A stretch of DNA of 64,000 nucleotides. Origin: Streptomyces cellulosae. Lineage in GTDB: Bacteria > Actinomycetota > Actinomycetes > Streptomycetales > Streptomycetaceae. The DNA lies in contig NZ_JOEV01000018.1 of the NCBI RefSeq assembly GCF_000721105.1, positions 124,001-188,000 of the forward strand, in the 5' to 3' direction. Of this stretch, positions 17,357-27,380 are shown piece by piece. The translations under genes were made by a program, and so were the position numbers. Below the pieces are notes generated by a model. It did not search any database and had not been told where the DNA came from. It saw only the letters and a program-made list of their open reading frames with translations. Every line of letters starts with the position of its first letter. The stretch's first letter is position 1.

Positions 17357-17380
17357 TCCGGTCCTCCGCGAGCAGCCGGT

Positions 17381-18238
17381 TCAGCACCCGCCGCACCCCG
17401 GCAACGACCGTTTGTTGCGCGCTTCCCTGTTGCGCGCGGCCAGCAACTCGTCGGCCGGGTAGCCGACCTCCTCCAGCGTCAGCCCGTGCGGCCGTACGAC
17501 ATGCACCGCCGAATCCCGCACGCCGGCCGCGAGCACCTTCCCCGGCCACTCCGGCCCGCGATGCCCGTCCCCCACGAACAGCAGCGCCCCGATGAGCGAG
17601 CGCACCATGTTGTGGCAGAAGGCGTCGGCGCGCACGGTCGCGGTGACGATTCCGTCGTCGCCCCGTCGCAGGCTCAGCTCCTGAAGCGTGCGGATCGTGG
17701 TCGCGCCCTCCCGCCGCTTGCAGTAGGCGGCGAAGTCGTGCTCCCCGAGCAGTCGCCCGGCGGCCTCGTTCATGGCGTCGACGTCGAGTGGCCAGTCGTG
17801 CCAGAGGACGTGGCCCCGCAGCAACGGGTCGACGCCGCCGGGATTGTCGGTGACCCGGTACGCGTACCGCCGCCAGATCGCCGAGAACCGCGCGTTGAAG
17901 CCGACCGGGGCCTCGGTCAGGGACCACACCCGCACGTCCTTCGACAGCCGCCCGGCGAGCCGCTTCAGCAGCTTCTCCCGATGCTCGGCCCAGAGCCCCT
18001 CCGGCAGATCCACGTGCGCCACCTGCCCGCGTGCGTGCACCCCGGCATCGGTCCGCCCGGCCACGGTCAGCTCGTACGTGGTGTCCTTCGACCGCGTCAC
18101 GGTCCGCAGGGCGTCCTCGATCTCCCCCTGCACGGTCCGCCGTCCGCCGGCCTGCTTGGCCCACCCGGAGAACTCGGTCCCGTCGTACGAGAGGTCCATC
18201 CGCACCCGCACGAACCCGGGCTGTACTTCGTCACTCAC
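17381..18238 (-). CDS. truA: tRNA pseudouridine(38-40) synthase TruA
   Basis: Modifies uridines 38-40 in tRNA anticodon stems. The 285-residue product starts [27 protein letters not shown] and holds the catalytic aspartate in [14 protein letters not shown]. It also has [16 protein letters not shown] and the C-terminal [14 protein letters not shown]. It is complete and typical in length. It follows rplQ on the same strand, the usual streptomycete order, but a strong hairpin lies between them. Its 3' third is duplicated as a remnant at 12551-12755, so part of this copy's 3' end may have arrived with the adjacent insert. Confidence 0.97.
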   Translation of the reverse strand: MSDEVQPGFVRVRMDLSYDGTEFSGWAKQAGGRRTVQGEIEDALRTVTRSKDTTYELTVAGRTDAGVHARGQVAHVDLPEGLWAEHREKLLKRLAGRLSKDVRVWSLTEAPVGFNARFSAIWRRYAYRVTDNPGGVDPLLRGHVLWHDWPLDVDAMNEAAGRLLGEHDFAAYCKRREGATTIRTLQELSLRRGDDGIVTATVRADAFCHNMVRSLIGALLFVGDGHRGPEWPGKVLAAGVRDSAVHVVRPHGLTLEEVGYPADELLAARNREARNKRSLPGCGGC

Positions 18239-18280
18239 CCCTAGATCCTCTCAGCGCTGCATCCCTGCAGAAAACGTGAA

Positions 18281-18312
18281 AGCGGGCCCGCCCCGCAGGG
18301 GGCGGACCCGCT
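18281..18312 (-). terminator. rplQ terminator
   Basis: AGCGGGCCCGCCCC and GGGGCGGACCCGCT form a 14-pair stem with one mismatch and a GCAG loop (overall 18281-18312). On the minus strand it is followed by TTCACGTTTTC. It lies between rplQ and truA. Confidence 0.85.
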
Positions 18313-18329
18313 CGACGCGAGGTGATGCC

Positions 18330-18848
18330 TCAGGCGTCCTTGACGTCACCCTCAGCCGCTTCGGCGGCGTCCTCGGCCTCGTCGGCCTTGGTCGTGTCGA
18401 CCTTGGTCTCCTCGGCGGCCGGAGCCTCGGCGTCCTTGGCGGCACGCTTGGTGGCGGCCTCGGCCTCACCCGTCGCCTGCTGCGCGACCGTCAGCGCCTC
18501 GACCAGCTCGATGACAGCCATGGGCGCGTTGTCGCCACGGCGGTTACCGATCTTGGTGATGCGGGTGTAGCCACCGGGACGGTTCTCGTAGCGCGGGCCG
18601 ATCTCGGTGAAGAGCGTGTGGACGATGCTCTTGTCCGTGATCACCTGGAGCACCTGACGGCGGTTGTGAAGGTCGCCCTTCTTCGCCTTGGTGACCAGAC
18701 GCTCGGCGTACGGGCGCAGCCTGCGCGCCTTCGCCTCGGTGGTGGTGATGCGGCCGTGCTCGAAGAGCGACTTCGCGAGGTTCGCGAGGAGCAGCTTCTC
18801 GTGCGCGGCACTGCCGCCCAGACGGGCACCCTTGGTGGGCTTCGGCAT
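18330..18848 (-). CDS. rplQ: 50S ribosomal protein L17
   Basis: L17 sits near the polypeptide exit tunnel. The 172-residue translation opens [20 protein letters not shown] and contains [20 protein letters not shown] and RPGGYTRI, the family core (about residues 1-120). The C-terminal 50 residues are an Ala/Glu/Lys/Asp-rich tail (EEAKV, EAAEG type) common in actinobacterial L17. It is the last ribosomal gene of the alpha operon, with an intra-operon hairpin upstream (18927-18953). Confidence 0.97.
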   Translation of the reverse strand: MPKPTKGARLGGSAAHEKLLLANLAKSLFEHGRITTTEAKARRLRPYAERLVTKAKKGDLHNRRQVLQVITDKSIVHTLFTEIGPRYENRPGGYTRITKIGNRRGDNAPMAVIELVEALTVAQQATGEAEAATKRAAKDAEAPAAEETKVDTTKADEAEDAAEAAEGDVKDA

Positions 18849-18926
18849 GGTCTTTCTCCTAGGGGTCTGCCCCGGCCGTATCAGGTACCGGAGTCAGTAT
18901 CCGAGCGGGCGGTCGCCCGTCGGAGA

Positions 18927-18953
18927 TCCGGGGGTCTGCGCGAGACCCCCGGA
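18927..18953 (-). promoter_or_regulatory. Hairpin between rpoA and rplQ
   Basis: TCCGGGGGTCT (18927-18937) and AGACCCCCGGA (18943-18953) form a perfect 11-pair stem with a GCGCG loop, 12 bases after the rpoA stop. There is no U-tract. It is likely a partial terminator or RNA-stability element that lowers rplQ relative to rpoA. Confidence 0.65.
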
Positions 18954-18964
18954 GGTGGCACCGA

Positions 18965-19987
18965 TCAGTACTGCTCGGTCTCCACGAAACCCGCGTCCGC
19001 GTCGTCGTCCGCGCCGAAGGCGTCCGCAGCGGCCGTGGGGTCGAATCCGGGCGGGCTGTCCTTCAGGGCCAGGCCCATGCCGGCCAGCTTCGCCTTGACC
19101 TCGTCGATCGACTTCGCACCGAAGTTGCGGATGTCGAGCAGGTCGGCCTCGGAACGAGCCACGAGCTCACCCACGGAGTGGATGCCCTCGCGCTTGAGGC
19201 AGTTGTACGACCGAACGGTGAGCTCGAGCTCCTCGATCGGCAGGGCGAGATCGGCGGCGAGCGCGGCGTCCGTCGGGGACGGACCCATGTCGATGCCCTC
19301 GGCGTCGATGTTGAGCTCGCGCGCCAGACCGAACAGCTCGACCAGGGTCTTGCCGGCCGACGCCATGGCGTCACGGGGACGCATGGCCTGCTTGGTCTCG
19401 ACGTCGACGATCAGCTTGTCGAAGTCGGTGCGCTGCTCGACACGCGTGGCCTCGACCTTGTACGTGACCTTCAGCACCGGCGAGTAGATGGAGTCGACCG
19501 GAATACGGCCGATCTCCTGCCCCACCTGCTTGTTCTGTACGGCGGAGACGTAACCGCGGCCACGCTCGACCGTCAGCTCCATCTCCAGCTTGCCCTTGCC
19601 GTTGAGCGTGGCGAGGACGAGGTCGGGGTTGTGCACCTCGACACCGGCCGGGGGCGCGATGTCGGCGGCGGTGACCAGACCCGGGCCCTGCTTGCGCAGG
19701 TACATCACGACCGGCTCGTCGTGCTCCGAGGAGACGACCAGCTGCTTGATGTTGAGGATCAGGTCGGTGACGTCCTCCTTGACGCCCGGCACGGTGGTGA
19801 ACTCGTGCAGAACGCCGTCGATACGGATGGACGTGACCGCCGCACCCGGGATCGAGGAGAGGAGCGTACGACGCAGGGAGTTGCCGAGGGTGTAACCGAA
19901 GCCCGGCTCCAGCGGCTCGATCACGAACCGGGAGCGGAATTCGTCGACGACCTCTTCGGTCAACGAGGGACGCTGAGCGATCAGCAT
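18965..19987 (-). CDS. rpoA: RNA polymerase alpha subunit
   Basis: Alpha dimerises to nucleate RNA polymerase; its C-terminal domain contacts promoter UP elements and activators. The 340-residue product has the N-terminal assembly domain ([39 protein letters not shown]) and the alpha-CTD with [17 protein letters not shown] and [15 protein letters not shown] short acidic tail ends EQY. The gene order rpsK-rpoA-rplQ is conserved. Start ATG at 19987. Confidence 0.98.
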   Translation of the reverse strand: MLIAQRPSLTEEVVDEFRSRFVIEPLEPGFGYTLGNSLRRTLLSSIPGAAVTSIRIDGVLHEFTTVPGVKEDVTDLILNIKQLVVSSEHDEPVVMYLRKQGPGLVTAADIAPPAGVEVHNPDLVLATLNGKGKLEMELTVERGRGYVSAVQNKQVGQEIGRIPVDSIYSPVLKVTYKVEATRVEQRTDFDKLIVDVETKQAMRPRDAMASAGKTLVELFGLARELNIDAEGIDMGPSPTDAALAADLALPIEELELTVRSYNCLKREGIHSVGELVARSEADLLDIRNFGAKSIDEVKAKLAGMGLALKDSPPGFDPTAAADAFGADDDADAGFVETEQY

Positions 19988-20127
19988 GTGTGGAGATCCT
20001 TTTTTCGTGGACGCCCGCTATTTGACGCCCGACGGACCCGCACCGACGAAAGTGCGGGGTACTGCAAGGGTACGGGCGGTACCGCCCCGAAGAGCCGTAC
20101 CGCCCGCAACCTCAGGACAACCTGGCC

Positions 20128-20532
20128 TCAGACGCGGCGGCGCTTGGGCGGACGGCAGCCGTTGTGCGGGGTGGGGGTGACGTCCTGGATGGAGCCGACC
20201 TCGAGACCGGTCGCCTGAAGCGAACGGATGGCCGTCTCACGGCCCGAACCCGGGCCCTTGACGAAGACGTCGACCTTGCGCATGCCGTGCTCCTGCGCGC
20301 GGCGGGCGGCCGACTCGGCGGCCATCTGCGCGGCGAAGGGGGTGGACTTGCGCGAGCCCTTGAAGCCGACGTGGCCGGCGGAGGCCCAGGAGATCACGTT
20401 GCCCGAGGGGTCCGTGATCGAGACGATCGTGTTGTTGAACGTGCTCTTGATGTGCGCGTGGCCGTGAGCGACGTTCTTCTTTTCCTTGCGGCGCACCTTC
20501 TTGGCAGCGCCCTGACGACCCTTGGGGGGCAT
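20128..20532 (-). CDS. rpsK: 30S ribosomal protein S11
   Basis: S11 lines the small-subunit platform near the E site. The 134-residue product begins [20 protein letters not shown] and contains [15 protein letters not shown] and the C-terminal signature [18 protein letters not shown]. It lies 66 bases downstream of rpsM in the alpha operon. Confidence 0.98.
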   Translation of the reverse strand: MPPKGRQGAAKKVRRKEKKNVAHGHAHIKSTFNNTIVSITDPSGNVISWASAGHVGFKGSRKSTPFAAQMAAESAARRAQEHGMRKVDVFVKGPGSGRETAIRSLQATGLEVGSIQDVTPTPHNGCRPPKRRRV

Positions 20533-20598
20533 CTATATCTCCTACGGGAGGTGGTCGGTCCTACAGCGAAGACCGCTGGACGGCGAGTCCGCTGCGGA

Positions 20599-20979
20599 CT
20601 ACTTCTTGCCCGGCTTCTTCTTGCCGGCGATGGCGCGACGCGGGCCCTTGCGGGTACGAGCGTTCGTGCTGGTGCGCTGACCGCGAACGGGCAGACCGCG
20701 ACGGTGACGGAGGCCCTGGTAGGTACCGATCTCGACCTTGCGGCGGATGTCGGCCTGGACCTCGCGACGGAGGTCACCCTCGGTCTTGATGTTGCTGTCG
20801 ACGTACTCGCGGATCGCGACGAGCTGCTCCTCGGAGAGGTCACGAACACGGGTGTTCGGGTCCACGCCGGTGGCAGCGAGCGTCTGCTGCGAGAGAGTCC
20901 GGCCGATGCCGAACACGTAGGTGAGGGCGATCTCCACGCGCTTTTCGCGCGGGATGTCAACACCGGAAACGCGTGCCAT
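20599..20979 (-). CDS. rpsM: 30S ribosomal protein S13
   Basis: S13 in the small-subunit head contacts L5 and the P-site tRNA. The 126-residue product opens [20 protein letters not shown] and contains [10 protein letters not shown] and the tail [17 protein letters not shown]. It is preceded by a 190-base gap with a hairpin separating it from rpmJ. Confidence 0.98.
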   Translation of the reverse strand: MARVSGVDIPREKRVEIALTYVFGIGRTLSQQTLAATGVDPNTRVRDLSEEQLVAIREYVDSNIKTEGDLRREVQADIRRKVEIGTYQGLRHRRGLPVRGQRTSTNARTRKGPRRAIAGKKKPGKK

Positions 20980-21078
20980 TCAATGGCTCCAGTTGATCTT
21001 CGGAGGTCTTCCACAGGACCGGCTCCCAGCCGCCGTACCAGGTACGAACCGGGTCCCCGGCCTCCGAACCGGGGGTGT

Positions 21079-21096
21079 CGGGCGATGGTTCGCCCG
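21079..21096 (-). promoter_or_regulatory. Hairpin in the rpmJ-rpsM gap
   Basis: CGGGCGA (21079-21085) and TCGCCCG (21090-21096) form a 7-pair stem with a TGGT loop in the 190-base gap between rpmJ and rpsM. It could be an attenuator or part of an S4-type alpha-operon leader. The function is inferred from position. Confidence 0.4.
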
Positions 21097-21169
21097 GGTC
21101 CTGCGTATGAACATGTTCAGCTCGCGTCGCGCGAATTTCTGCGGATGCAGAGGGTGGATCTGTGTGCGA

Positions 21170-21283
21170 TCAGCCCTGGCGCTGCTTGTGGCGCGGGTTG
21201 TCGCAGATGACCATGACCCGACCGTGACGGCGGATCACCCTGCACTTGTCGCAGATCTTCTTGACGCTCGGCTTGACCTTCAT
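21170..21283 (-). CDS. rpmJ: 50S ribosomal protein L36 (zinc-binding type)
   Basis: A 37-residue protein reading [20 protein letters not shown] to ...NPRHKQRQG. The zinc ligands C11, C14, C27 and H32 are all present, so this is the zinc-requiring paralog type, not the zinc-free one that Zur-regulated genomes keep elsewhere. It lies between infA and rpsM as in most Gram-positive alpha operons. Confidence 0.96.
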   Translation of the reverse strand: MKVKPSVKKICDKCRVIRRHGRVMVICDNPRHKQRQG

Positions 21284-21347
21284 GGGGTGAGGTTCTCCGG
21301 GTCAGTTGCCGGCGGCCCCGCGCCGTGGCACGGGACGTGGGCAAGAT

Positions 21348-21569
21348 CTACTTGTACCGGTAGACGATCCGGCCACGCGTCAGGTCGTACGGAGACAGCT
21401 CCACCACGACCCGGTCGTCAGGGAGGATGCGGATGTAGTGCATACGCATCTTGCCGCTGATGTGTGCCAGGACCTGGTGGCCGTTCTGGAGCTCGACCTT
21501 GAACATGGCGTTCGGAAGAGACTCGACGACAGTGCCCTCGATCTCGATGGCACCTTGCTTCTTGGCCAC
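21348..21569 (-). CDS. infA: Translation initiation factor IF-1
   Basis: IF-1 binds the A site of the 30S subunit during initiation. The 73-residue S1-fold product begins [20 protein letters not shown] and ends [14 protein letters not shown], the usual length. It is the first gene of the infA-rpmJ-rpsM-rpsK-rpoA-rplQ string, after a 300-base gap from map. Confidence 0.97.
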   Translation of the reverse strand: MAKKQGAIEIEGTVVESLPNAMFKVELQNGHQVLAHISGKMRMHYIRILPDDRVVVELSPYDLTRGRIVYRYK

Positions 21570-21869
21570 GCTTCGCCCTTCGAATCGACTACCTTGATCG
21601 ACTCCCTTTGCGTCCCTTACGGGCGCATGCGGACATGCGGGTGCACGAGAGCCGACGAGTCAGTCTACGTCAGCACACCCGGAAAGACGAATCGAGAGAG
21701 TCTGCCCCACGGCGGAGATCTCTAAGCAGGACAACCCGGCACACTGCATCCGAACCGTCCGCAGCCGGAAGCCGAAACCCGTCCAACCGAATAGCGGCCT
21801 GGGACGCGGGGAACCGCGTGCCCAGCCGCCGACGGCCCCCGCGGCCGCCCCCGGTGCCGAGCAGCGCGC
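21570..21869 (-). promoter_or_regulatory. Gap before infA with a candidate -10 box
   Basis: This 300-base gap between map and infA has no convincing gene. On the minus strand TAGACT (21667-21662) looks like a -10 box for infA, but no good -35 is spaced from it. Confidence 0.35.
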
Positions 21870-22706
21870 TCAGACCGACGGATCCGGTGCCGCAACGATC
21901 CCGAGCTCCGCCAGCTTCGCCTTACCGCCGTCCGGAGCCGTCAGGACCAGCGGTCCCTCCTCCGTCAGCGCCACCGAGTGCTCCCAGTGGGACGACCAGG
22001 TGCCGTCGGTGGTGATGACCGTCCAGTCGTCCTCGAGGACCTCCGTCCTGGGGGTGCCCAGGGAGACCATCGGCTCGATGGCGAGGCAGAAGCCGGGGAC
22101 CAGCTTGGGGCCCTTGCCGCGGCGGCGGTCGACGTAGTTGAGGAGGTGCGGGTCCATGTGCATCTCGGTGCCGATGCCGTGGCCGCCGTAGTCCTCGATG
22201 ATGCCGTAGCGGCCGCCGCCGGGCTTGGGCTGGCGGCGGATGTACGTCTCGATGGCCCGGGAGACGTCCACGAGCCGGTTGCCCGGCTTCATCGCCGCGA
22301 TGCCGGCCCACATCGACTCCTCCGTCACCCGGGAGAGCTCGATCAGCTCCGGGGCGTGACCCGAGCCCACGAAGGCCGTGTAGGCCGCGTCGCCGTGCCA
22401 GCCGTCGATGATCGCGCCGCAGTCGATGGAGATGATGTCCCCGTCCTTGAGGACGACCTCCTCGGAGGGGATGCCGTGCACGACGACCTCGTTCACGGAC
22501 GTGCAGATGGTCGCCGGGAACCCGCCGTAGCCCAGGAAGTTCGGTTTCGCGTCGTGCTCCGCCAGCACCTTGCGGGCGACCTGGTCCAGGTCCCTGGTCG
22601 TCGCCCCGGGCACCGCGGCCTCACGCGTCGCCGCGTGGATGGCGGCGACGACCAGTCCCGCCTCACGCATCTTGGCGATCTGCTCGGGGGTCTTGATCTG
22701 CACCAT
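21870..22706 (-). CDS. map: Type I methionine aminopeptidase
   Basis: Removes the initiator methionine from nascent proteins. The 278-residue product starts MVQIKTPEQIAKMREAGLVV. The metal ligands are recognisable: SIDCGAIIDGWHGDAA (first Asp ligands), the histidine in GGHGIGTEMHMDP, the Glu in AIEPM and the final Glu before HSVAL. I chose ATG 22706 because the family begins there; an AAAGG lies 11 bases upstream. It completes the secY-adk-map group, 187 bases after adk. Confidence 0.96.
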   Translation of the reverse strand: MVQIKTPEQIAKMREAGLVVAAIHAATREAAVPGATTRDLDQVARKVLAEHDAKPNFLGYGGFPATICTSVNEVVVHGIPSEEVVLKDGDIISIDCGAIIDGWHGDAAYTAFVGSGHAPELIELSRVTEESMWAGIAAMKPGNRLVDVSRAIETYIRRQPKPGGGRYGIIEDYGGHGIGTEMHMDPHLLNYVDRRRGKGPKLVPGFCLAIEPMVSLGTPRTEVLEDDWTVITTDGTWSSHWEHSVALTEEGPLVLTAPDGGKAKLAELGIVAAPDPSV

Positions 22707-22893
22707 GGCGGCGATGGCCTTTCTCGGACCGGAAGAGGGACGGGCGCCCTCAACGATACGTGCACCCACGCAGCAGCCGCGGCCCCCTCGGAAGGGAACC
22801 GCGGCTGCGACGACGTACTAGGAACGATCAGCAACGAACGACAGGATCGAACGACAGGGATGAGCGACTACGAGGAACGACCGTGAAGAACCG

Positions 22894-23556
22894 CTACGCG
22901 ACGTGGTCCTCGCGCTTGAGCGCCTCCATGGCCCGTGCCGTGACGTCCTCCACCTTGCCGAGCGCGGAGATCGTGACCACCAGGCCCTGCGCCTTGTAGT
23001 AGTCGATGATCGGCTCGGTCTGCGTGTGGTAGACCTCCAGCCGCGTGCGGACGGTCTCCTCGGAGTCGTCGTCGCGCTGGTACAGCTCACCGCCGCAGAC
23101 GTCGCAGACGCCGTCCTGCTTCGGCGCCTTGTACGACACGTGGAAGACGTGCGCGGAGTCCTGCCGGCAGATACGCCGGCCGGCGATCCGCTTCACGACC
23201 TCCTCCTCGGGGACCTCCAGGTCCAGCACCGCGTCCAGCTGCATGCCCTCGGCCTGGAGCGTCTCGTCCAGCGCCTCGGCCTGCGACACGTTGCGCGGGA
23301 AGCCGTCCAGCAGAAAGCCGTTCTCCGCGTCGGGCTGCTCCATGCGGTCCTTCGCCATGCCGATGGTGACCTCGTCAGGGACCAGGTTGCCCGCGTCCAT
23401 GTAGGACTTCGCCAGTTTGCCGAGTTCGGTCTGCTTGCTGATGTTGGCCCGGAACAGATCGCCCGTGGAGATGTGCGGGATCGACAGGTTCTGAGCCAGG
23501 AACGCGGCCTGCGTTCCCTTACCGGCGCCCGGCGGCCCGACGAGGACGATACGCAT
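22894..23556 (-). CDS. adk: Adenylate kinase
   Basis: Interconverts 2 ADP with ATP and AMP. The 220-residue product begins with the P-loop [20 protein letters not shown] and has DGFPRN and the long LID form. In the LID the zinc knuckle is incomplete: the first pair reads CRQD instead of C-x-x-C, while the second, CDVCGG, is intact. Zinc may be bound by three cysteines plus an Asp or His, or not at all. The start ATG overlaps the secY stop by one base (TGATG), so the two are translationally coupled. Confidence 0.97.
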   Translation of the reverse strand: MRIVLVGPPGAGKGTQAAFLAQNLSIPHISTGDLFRANISKQTELGKLAKSYMDAGNLVPDEVTIGMAKDRMEQPDAENGFLLDGFPRNVSQAEALDETLQAEGMQLDAVLDLEVPEEEVVKRIAGRRICRQDSAHVFHVSYKAPKQDGVCDVCGGELYQRDDDSEETVRTRLEVYHTQTEPIIDYYKAQGLVVTISALGKVEDVTARAMEALKREDHVA

Positions 23557-24869
23557 CAGCGGAGGAACCCTTCGTAATTGCGCTGCTGGAGCTGGCTCTC
23601 AATCTGCTTCACCGTCTCGAGACCCACACCCACGATGATCAGGATGCTGGTCCCGCCGAACGGGAAGTTCTGGCTTGCCCCGAAGCCAACCAACGCCATC
23701 ATTGGTACGAGAGCGATCAGACCCAGATACAGCGAACCCGGCCAGGTGATCCGGTTGAGCACGTACGACAGGTACTCAGCGGTCGGTCGGCCAGCCCGGA
23801 TGCCCGGGATGAAGCCACCATACTTCTTCATGTTGTCGGCGACTTCCTCGGGGTTGAAGGAGATCGCCACGTAGAAGAACGCGAAGAACACGATGAGCAA
23901 GAAGTACAAGGTGATGTAAATCGGGTGGTCGCCCTTGACGAGGTGGCCCTCGATCCAGGTCTTCCAGCCGGACGTACCGCTGGAGAACTGCGCGACCAGG
24001 GCCGGGATGTAGAGCAGCGACGACGCGAAGATGACGGGGATCACACCCGCCTGGTTCACCTTCAACGGGATGTACGTCGAGGTACCGCCGTAGGAACGGC
24101 GGCCGATCATCCGCTTCGCGTACTGGACCGGGATCCGGCGCTGGGCCTGCTCGACGAAGACCACCAGGCCGACCATGACCAGCCCGACCGCGATGACCGT
24201 GCCGAACTCGATCCAGCCGCCGGCCAGGGTGCCCTGCTTCTTGATGGCCCACAGCGCGGACGGGAAGGTCGCGGCGATCGAGATGAACATCAGGATCGAC
24301 ATGCCGTTGCCGATGCCGCGGTCGGTGATCAGCTCACCGAGCCACATCACGACGGCGGTGCCGGCGGTCATGCAGACGACCATGACGATGGTGGTGAAGA
24401 TGGCGCGGTCCGGCACGATGCTGTTGGCGACCTGGCAGCCGCTGAACAGCGCACCGCTGCGGGCGGTGGCGACCAGGCCGGTGCCCTGCAGGATGGCGAG
24501 CGCCACCGTCAGGTACCGGGTGTACTGCGTGATCTTCGCGGTGCCGGCCTGCCCCTCCTTCTTGAGGGCCTCCAGGCGCGGGATCACGACGGTCAGCAGC
24601 TGCAGAATGATGCTCGCGGTGATGTACGGCATGATGCCCAGCGCGAAGATCGTGATCTGCAGGAGCGCTCCACCGCTGAACATGTTCACCAGACCGAACA
24701 GGCCCTGGTTGGCGGACGCCTCGTCCATACACTGCTGGACGGCCGTGTAGTCGACGCCCGGGATCGGCACGTGGGTACCCATCCGGTAGACCACGATGAT
24801 GCCGAGCGTGAAGAGCAGCTTCTTGCGCAGGTCGGGCGTCCTGAACGCCCGGGCGAACGCGGTGAGCAC
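23556..24869 (-). CDS. secY: Sec translocon channel SecY
   Basis: The ten-helix protein-conducting channel of the plasma membrane. The 437-residue product begins with GTG (24869), reading [20 protein letters not shown], with AGGAGG upstream. It contains [12 protein letters not shown], the plug region [19 protein letters not shown] and the cytosolic loop [15 protein letters not shown]. It is separated from rplO by 244 bases with a strong hairpin, so secY-adk-map may be transcribed partly independently of the upstream ribosomal genes. Confidence 0.98.
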   Translation of the reverse strand: MLTAFARAFRTPDLRKKLLFTLGIIVVYRMGTHVPIPGVDYTAVQQCMDEASANQGLFGLVNMFSGGALLQITIFALGIMPYITASIILQLLTVVIPRLEALKKEGQAGTAKITQYTRYLTVALAILQGTGLVATARSGALFSGCQVANSIVPDRAIFTTIVMVVCMTAGTAVVMWLGELITDRGIGNGMSILMFISIAATFPSALWAIKKQGTLAGGWIEFGTVIAVGLVMVGLVVFVEQAQRRIPVQYAKRMIGRRSYGGTSTYIPLKVNQAGVIPVIFASSLLYIPALVAQFSSGTSGWKTWIEGHLVKGDHPIYITLYFLLIVFFAFFYVAISFNPEEVADNMKKYGGFIPGIRAGRPTAEYLSYVLNRITWPGSLYLGLIALVPMMALVGFGASQNFPFGGTSILIIVGVGLETVKQIESQLQQRNYEGFLR

Positions 24870-25044
24870 GGTGCCTCCTGCGACCCCCGCGCAACTGCGT
24901 CAAGGGTGACGGTCTTGAAGGTCCAATAGGAACGACGACATGTGTAACGGTCGACTGCCGCCCAAGGTGCCTCATGGGAAGCATCTTGTGAAAGTGGGCA
25001 GTGCAGGCCACCTTACCGGCGAGACTGCCCCCTTGGAACGACCA

Positions 25045-25078
25045 ACCGGGGATACCCCATTTGTGGGATATCCCCGGT
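25045..25078 (-). promoter_or_regulatory. Long hairpin between rplO and secY
   Basis: ACCGGGGATACCCCA (25045-25059) pairs with TGGGATATCCCCGGT (25064-25078) with a single mismatch and a TTTG loop, 35 bases after the rplO stop. It lacks a U-tract. Position and strength suggest a partial terminator that sets the ratio of ribosomal to secY-adk-map transcripts. Confidence 0.7.
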
Positions 25079-25113
25079 CGGGATCGCTCAGGTCATCGAG
25101 ACGCCTGTGGTGT

Positions 25114-25569
25114 TCAGACGAGCTCGGTGACGGTACCGCCGGCGGCGGTGATCTTCTCCTTGGCGGAGCCGGAGACGGCGTCGACCGTCACCTGCAGCGC
25201 CACGGAGATCTCGCCCTGGCCGAGGACCTTGACGAGGCTGTTCTTGCGAACGGCACCCTTGGCCACGAGGCCCTCGACGGTGACCTCGCCACCCTCGGGG
25301 TACAGCGCGCCCAGCTTGTCGAGGTTCACGACCTGGTACTCGGTCTTGAACGGGTTCTTGAAGCCCTTCAGCTTCGGAAGACGCATGTGGAGGGGCATCT
25401 GCCCGCCCTCGAAGCGCTCCGGAACCTGGTAGCGGGCCTTGGTGCCCTTGGTACCACGACCGGCCGTCTTGCCCTTCGACGCCTCACCACGACCCACACG
25501 GGTCTTGGCGGTCTTGGCGCCCGGGGCGGGACGGAGGTTGTGGATCTTGAGCGGGTTGTTCTCCGCCAT
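25114..25569 (-). CDS. rplO: 50S ribosomal protein L15
   Basis: L15 is a late-assembling large-subunit protein. The 151-residue product opens [20 protein letters not shown] and has the basic glycine-rich [20 protein letters not shown] segment followed by the globular domain [20 protein letters not shown]. It starts 2 bases after rpmD. Confidence 0.97.
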   Translation of the reverse strand: MAENNPLKIHNLRPAPGAKTAKTRVGRGEASKGKTAGRGTKGTKARYQVPERFEGGQMPLHMRLPKLKGFKNPFKTEYQVVNLDKLGALYPEGGEVTVEGLVAKGAVRKNSLVKVLGQGEISVALQVTVDAVSGSAKEKITAAGGTVTELV

Positions 25570-25571
25570 GA

Positions 25572-25754
25572 TCAGTCGACCTCCTCGACCGTCACGAGGT
25601 GGCGGACGGTGTGCACCATTCCGCGGAACTCGGGGCGGTCCTCCTTGACGACCTGCGTGTTGATGCCCTTGAGACCAAGGGAGCGCAGGGTGTCACGGTG
25701 GTTCTGCTTGCTGCCGATGTACGACTTCGTCTGCGTGATCTTGAGCTGAGCCAT
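25572..25754 (-). CDS. rpmD: 50S ribosomal protein L30
   Basis: A 60-residue protein reading [20 protein letters not shown] with the core [13 protein letters not shown]. The ATG at 25754 overlaps the rpsE stop by one base (TAATG). The longer in-frame reading upstream is a shadow of rpsE. Confidence 0.96.
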   Translation of the reverse strand: MAQLKITQTKSYIGSKQNHRDTLRSLGLKGINTQVVKEDRPEFRGMVHTVRHLVTVEEVD

Positions 25755-26362
25755 TACGCAGCACCAGCCCCGGCACGCGCACGCAGCAGGGCCGCGGGAG
25801 CGACGTCCTCGAGCGGCAGACCACGGCGGGCCGCGATCTCCTCGGGACGCTGCAGGCCCTTCAGGGCCTCCACGGTCGCGTGCACGATGTTGATCGCGTT
25901 CGACGAGCCGAGCGACTTCGACAGCACGTCGTGGATACCGGCGCACTCGAGCACGGCACGCACCGGACCACCGGCGATGACGCCGGTACCCGGGGACGCG
26001 GGCTTGAGCAGCACGACGCCGGCAGCCTTCTCACCCGTGATCGGGTGCGGGATGGTGCCCTGGATACGGGGGACCTTGAAGAAGTGCTTCTTGGCCTCCT
26101 CAACACCCTTGGCGATGGCGGCCGGCACCTCCTTGGCCTTGCCGTAACCGACACCCACGGTGCCGTCACCGTCGCCCACCACGACCAGCGCGGTGAAGCT
26201 GAAGCGACGACCACCCTTCACAACCTTGGCGACGCGGTTGATCGCGACGACGCGCTCAACGTAAGCGGTCTTCTCGGCGGCAGCTGCGCCGCCGTCACGG
26301 CCCTTCCGGTCCCGCCGCTCGCCGCCACCGGCACCGCCACCGCGGCGCTGGGGTCCAGCCAT
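25754..26362 (-). CDS. rpsE: 30S ribosomal protein S5
   Basis: S5 contributes to decoding fidelity and mRNA unwinding. The 202-residue product has a Gly/Arg-rich actinobacterial N-terminal extension ([20 protein letters not shown]), then [19 protein letters not shown] and [15 protein letters not shown], the S5 RNA-binding signature. No substitution is seen in the VKGGRRF loop associated with spectinomycin resistance. It lies between rplR and rpmD. Confidence 0.97.
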   Translation of the reverse strand: MAGPQRRGGGAGGGERRDRKGRDGGAAAAEKTAYVERVVAINRVAKVVKGGRRFSFTALVVVGDGDGTVGVGYGKAKEVPAAIAKGVEEAKKHFFKVPRIQGTIPHPITGEKAAGVVLLKPASPGTGVIAGGPVRAVLECAGIHDVLSKSLGSSNAINIVHATVEALKGLQRPEEIAARRGLPLEDVAPAALLRARAGAGAA

Positions 26363-26429
26363 TGGAATTACCTCTCTCTGTTTCCGCTAGCTACGCGCCA
26401 ACGATTGTGTCGCTGACGCGACGGGCGAC

Positions 26430-26813
26430 TCAGAACTTGAGTCCGGCTTCGCGGGCGGCGTCCGCCAGAGCGGCGATGCGCCCGGCGTACTGGTTGCCAC
26501 CACGGTCGAATACGACAGCCTCGACACCGGCAGCCTTGGCACGCTCGGCGACCAGGGCGCCGACCTGCTTGGCCTGCGCGGACTTGTCGCCCTCGCCACC
26601 GCGGATCGAGGTGTCCAGGGTGGACGCCGACGCAAGGGTGTGACCCTTGAGGTCGTCGATCACCTGGGCCACGATGTGGCGGTTCGAGCGGGTCACGACC
26701 AGACGAGGACGCTCCGCCGTACCGTTGATCGACTTACGGATCCGGATGTGGCGGCGCTTGATCGCGGCGCGCTTGTAGGCGTCGCCCTTGAGGATCTTCT
26801 GTCCGTATGCCAT
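26430..26813 (-). CDS. rplR: 50S ribosomal protein L18
   Basis: L18 binds 5S rRNA in the central protuberance. The 127-residue product contains [33 protein letters not shown] and [20 protein letters not shown]. It starts 3 bases after rplF. Confidence 0.97.
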   Translation of the reverse strand: MAYGQKILKGDAYKRAAIKRRHIRIRKSINGTAERPRLVVTRSNRHIVAQVIDDLKGHTLASASTLDTSIRGGEGDKSAQAKQVGALVAERAKAAGVEAVVFDRGGNQYAGRIAALADAAREAGLKF

Positions 26814-26816
26814 GGC

Positions 26817-27356
26817 TTACTTACCCGCCTTTCCGACCTTGCGGCGGATGACTTCGCCCTCGTACTTGACACCCTTGGCCTTGTACGGGTCGGGCTTGCG
26901 CAGCTTGCGGATGTTGGCCGCAACCTCGCCGACCTTCTGCTTGTCGATGCCCTCGACCGAGAAGCGGGTCGGGTTCTCCACCTTGAAGGTGATGCCCTCG
27001 GGGGCCTCGACGGTGATCGAGTGGCTGTAGCCGAGCGCGAACTCGAGGTTCGATCCCTTGGCCGCAACGCGGTAACCGACACCGCTGATCTCGAGCTTCT
27101 TCACGTAACCCTCGGTCACGCCGGTGATCATGTTCGCCACCAGCGTGCGGGACAGGCCGTGCAGGGCCTTGTTCTGACGCTCGTCGTTGGGGCGGGTGAC
27201 ATTGAGAATGCCGTCCTCGCCCTTGGCGATCTCGATCGGCGACGCGATGGTCTGGGAGAGCGAGCCCTTGGGGCCCTTCACCGAAACCGTACGGCCGTCG
27301 ATGGTGACGTCCACGCCGGCGGGAACCGTGATGGGGAGCTTGCCAATGCGCGACAT
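26817..27356 (-). CDS. rplF: 50S ribosomal protein L6
   Basis: L6 lies near the factor-binding site beside the sarcin-ricin loop. The 179-residue product begins [20 protein letters not shown] and ends with [20 protein letters not shown], the family signature. It lies 24 bases after rpsH in the spc operon. Confidence 0.97.
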   Translation of the reverse strand: MSRIGKLPITVPAGVDVTIDGRTVSVKGPKGSLSQTIASPIEIAKGEDGILNVTRPNDERQNKALHGLSRTLVANMITGVTEGYVKKLEISGVGYRVAAKGSNLEFALGYSHSITVEAPEGITFKVENPTRFSVEGIDKQKVGEVAANIRKLRKPDPYKAKGVKYEGEVIRRKVGKAGK

Positions 27357-27380
27357 AGCTGTTTCCTCCGTTCCCTTCCG

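Noticed and set aside
3877..17380. Prophage or classical integrative conjugative element
   Set aside because: No integrase, excisionase, replication, structural or transfer gene is present and no tRNA is adjacent; only the truA duplication hints at insertion.
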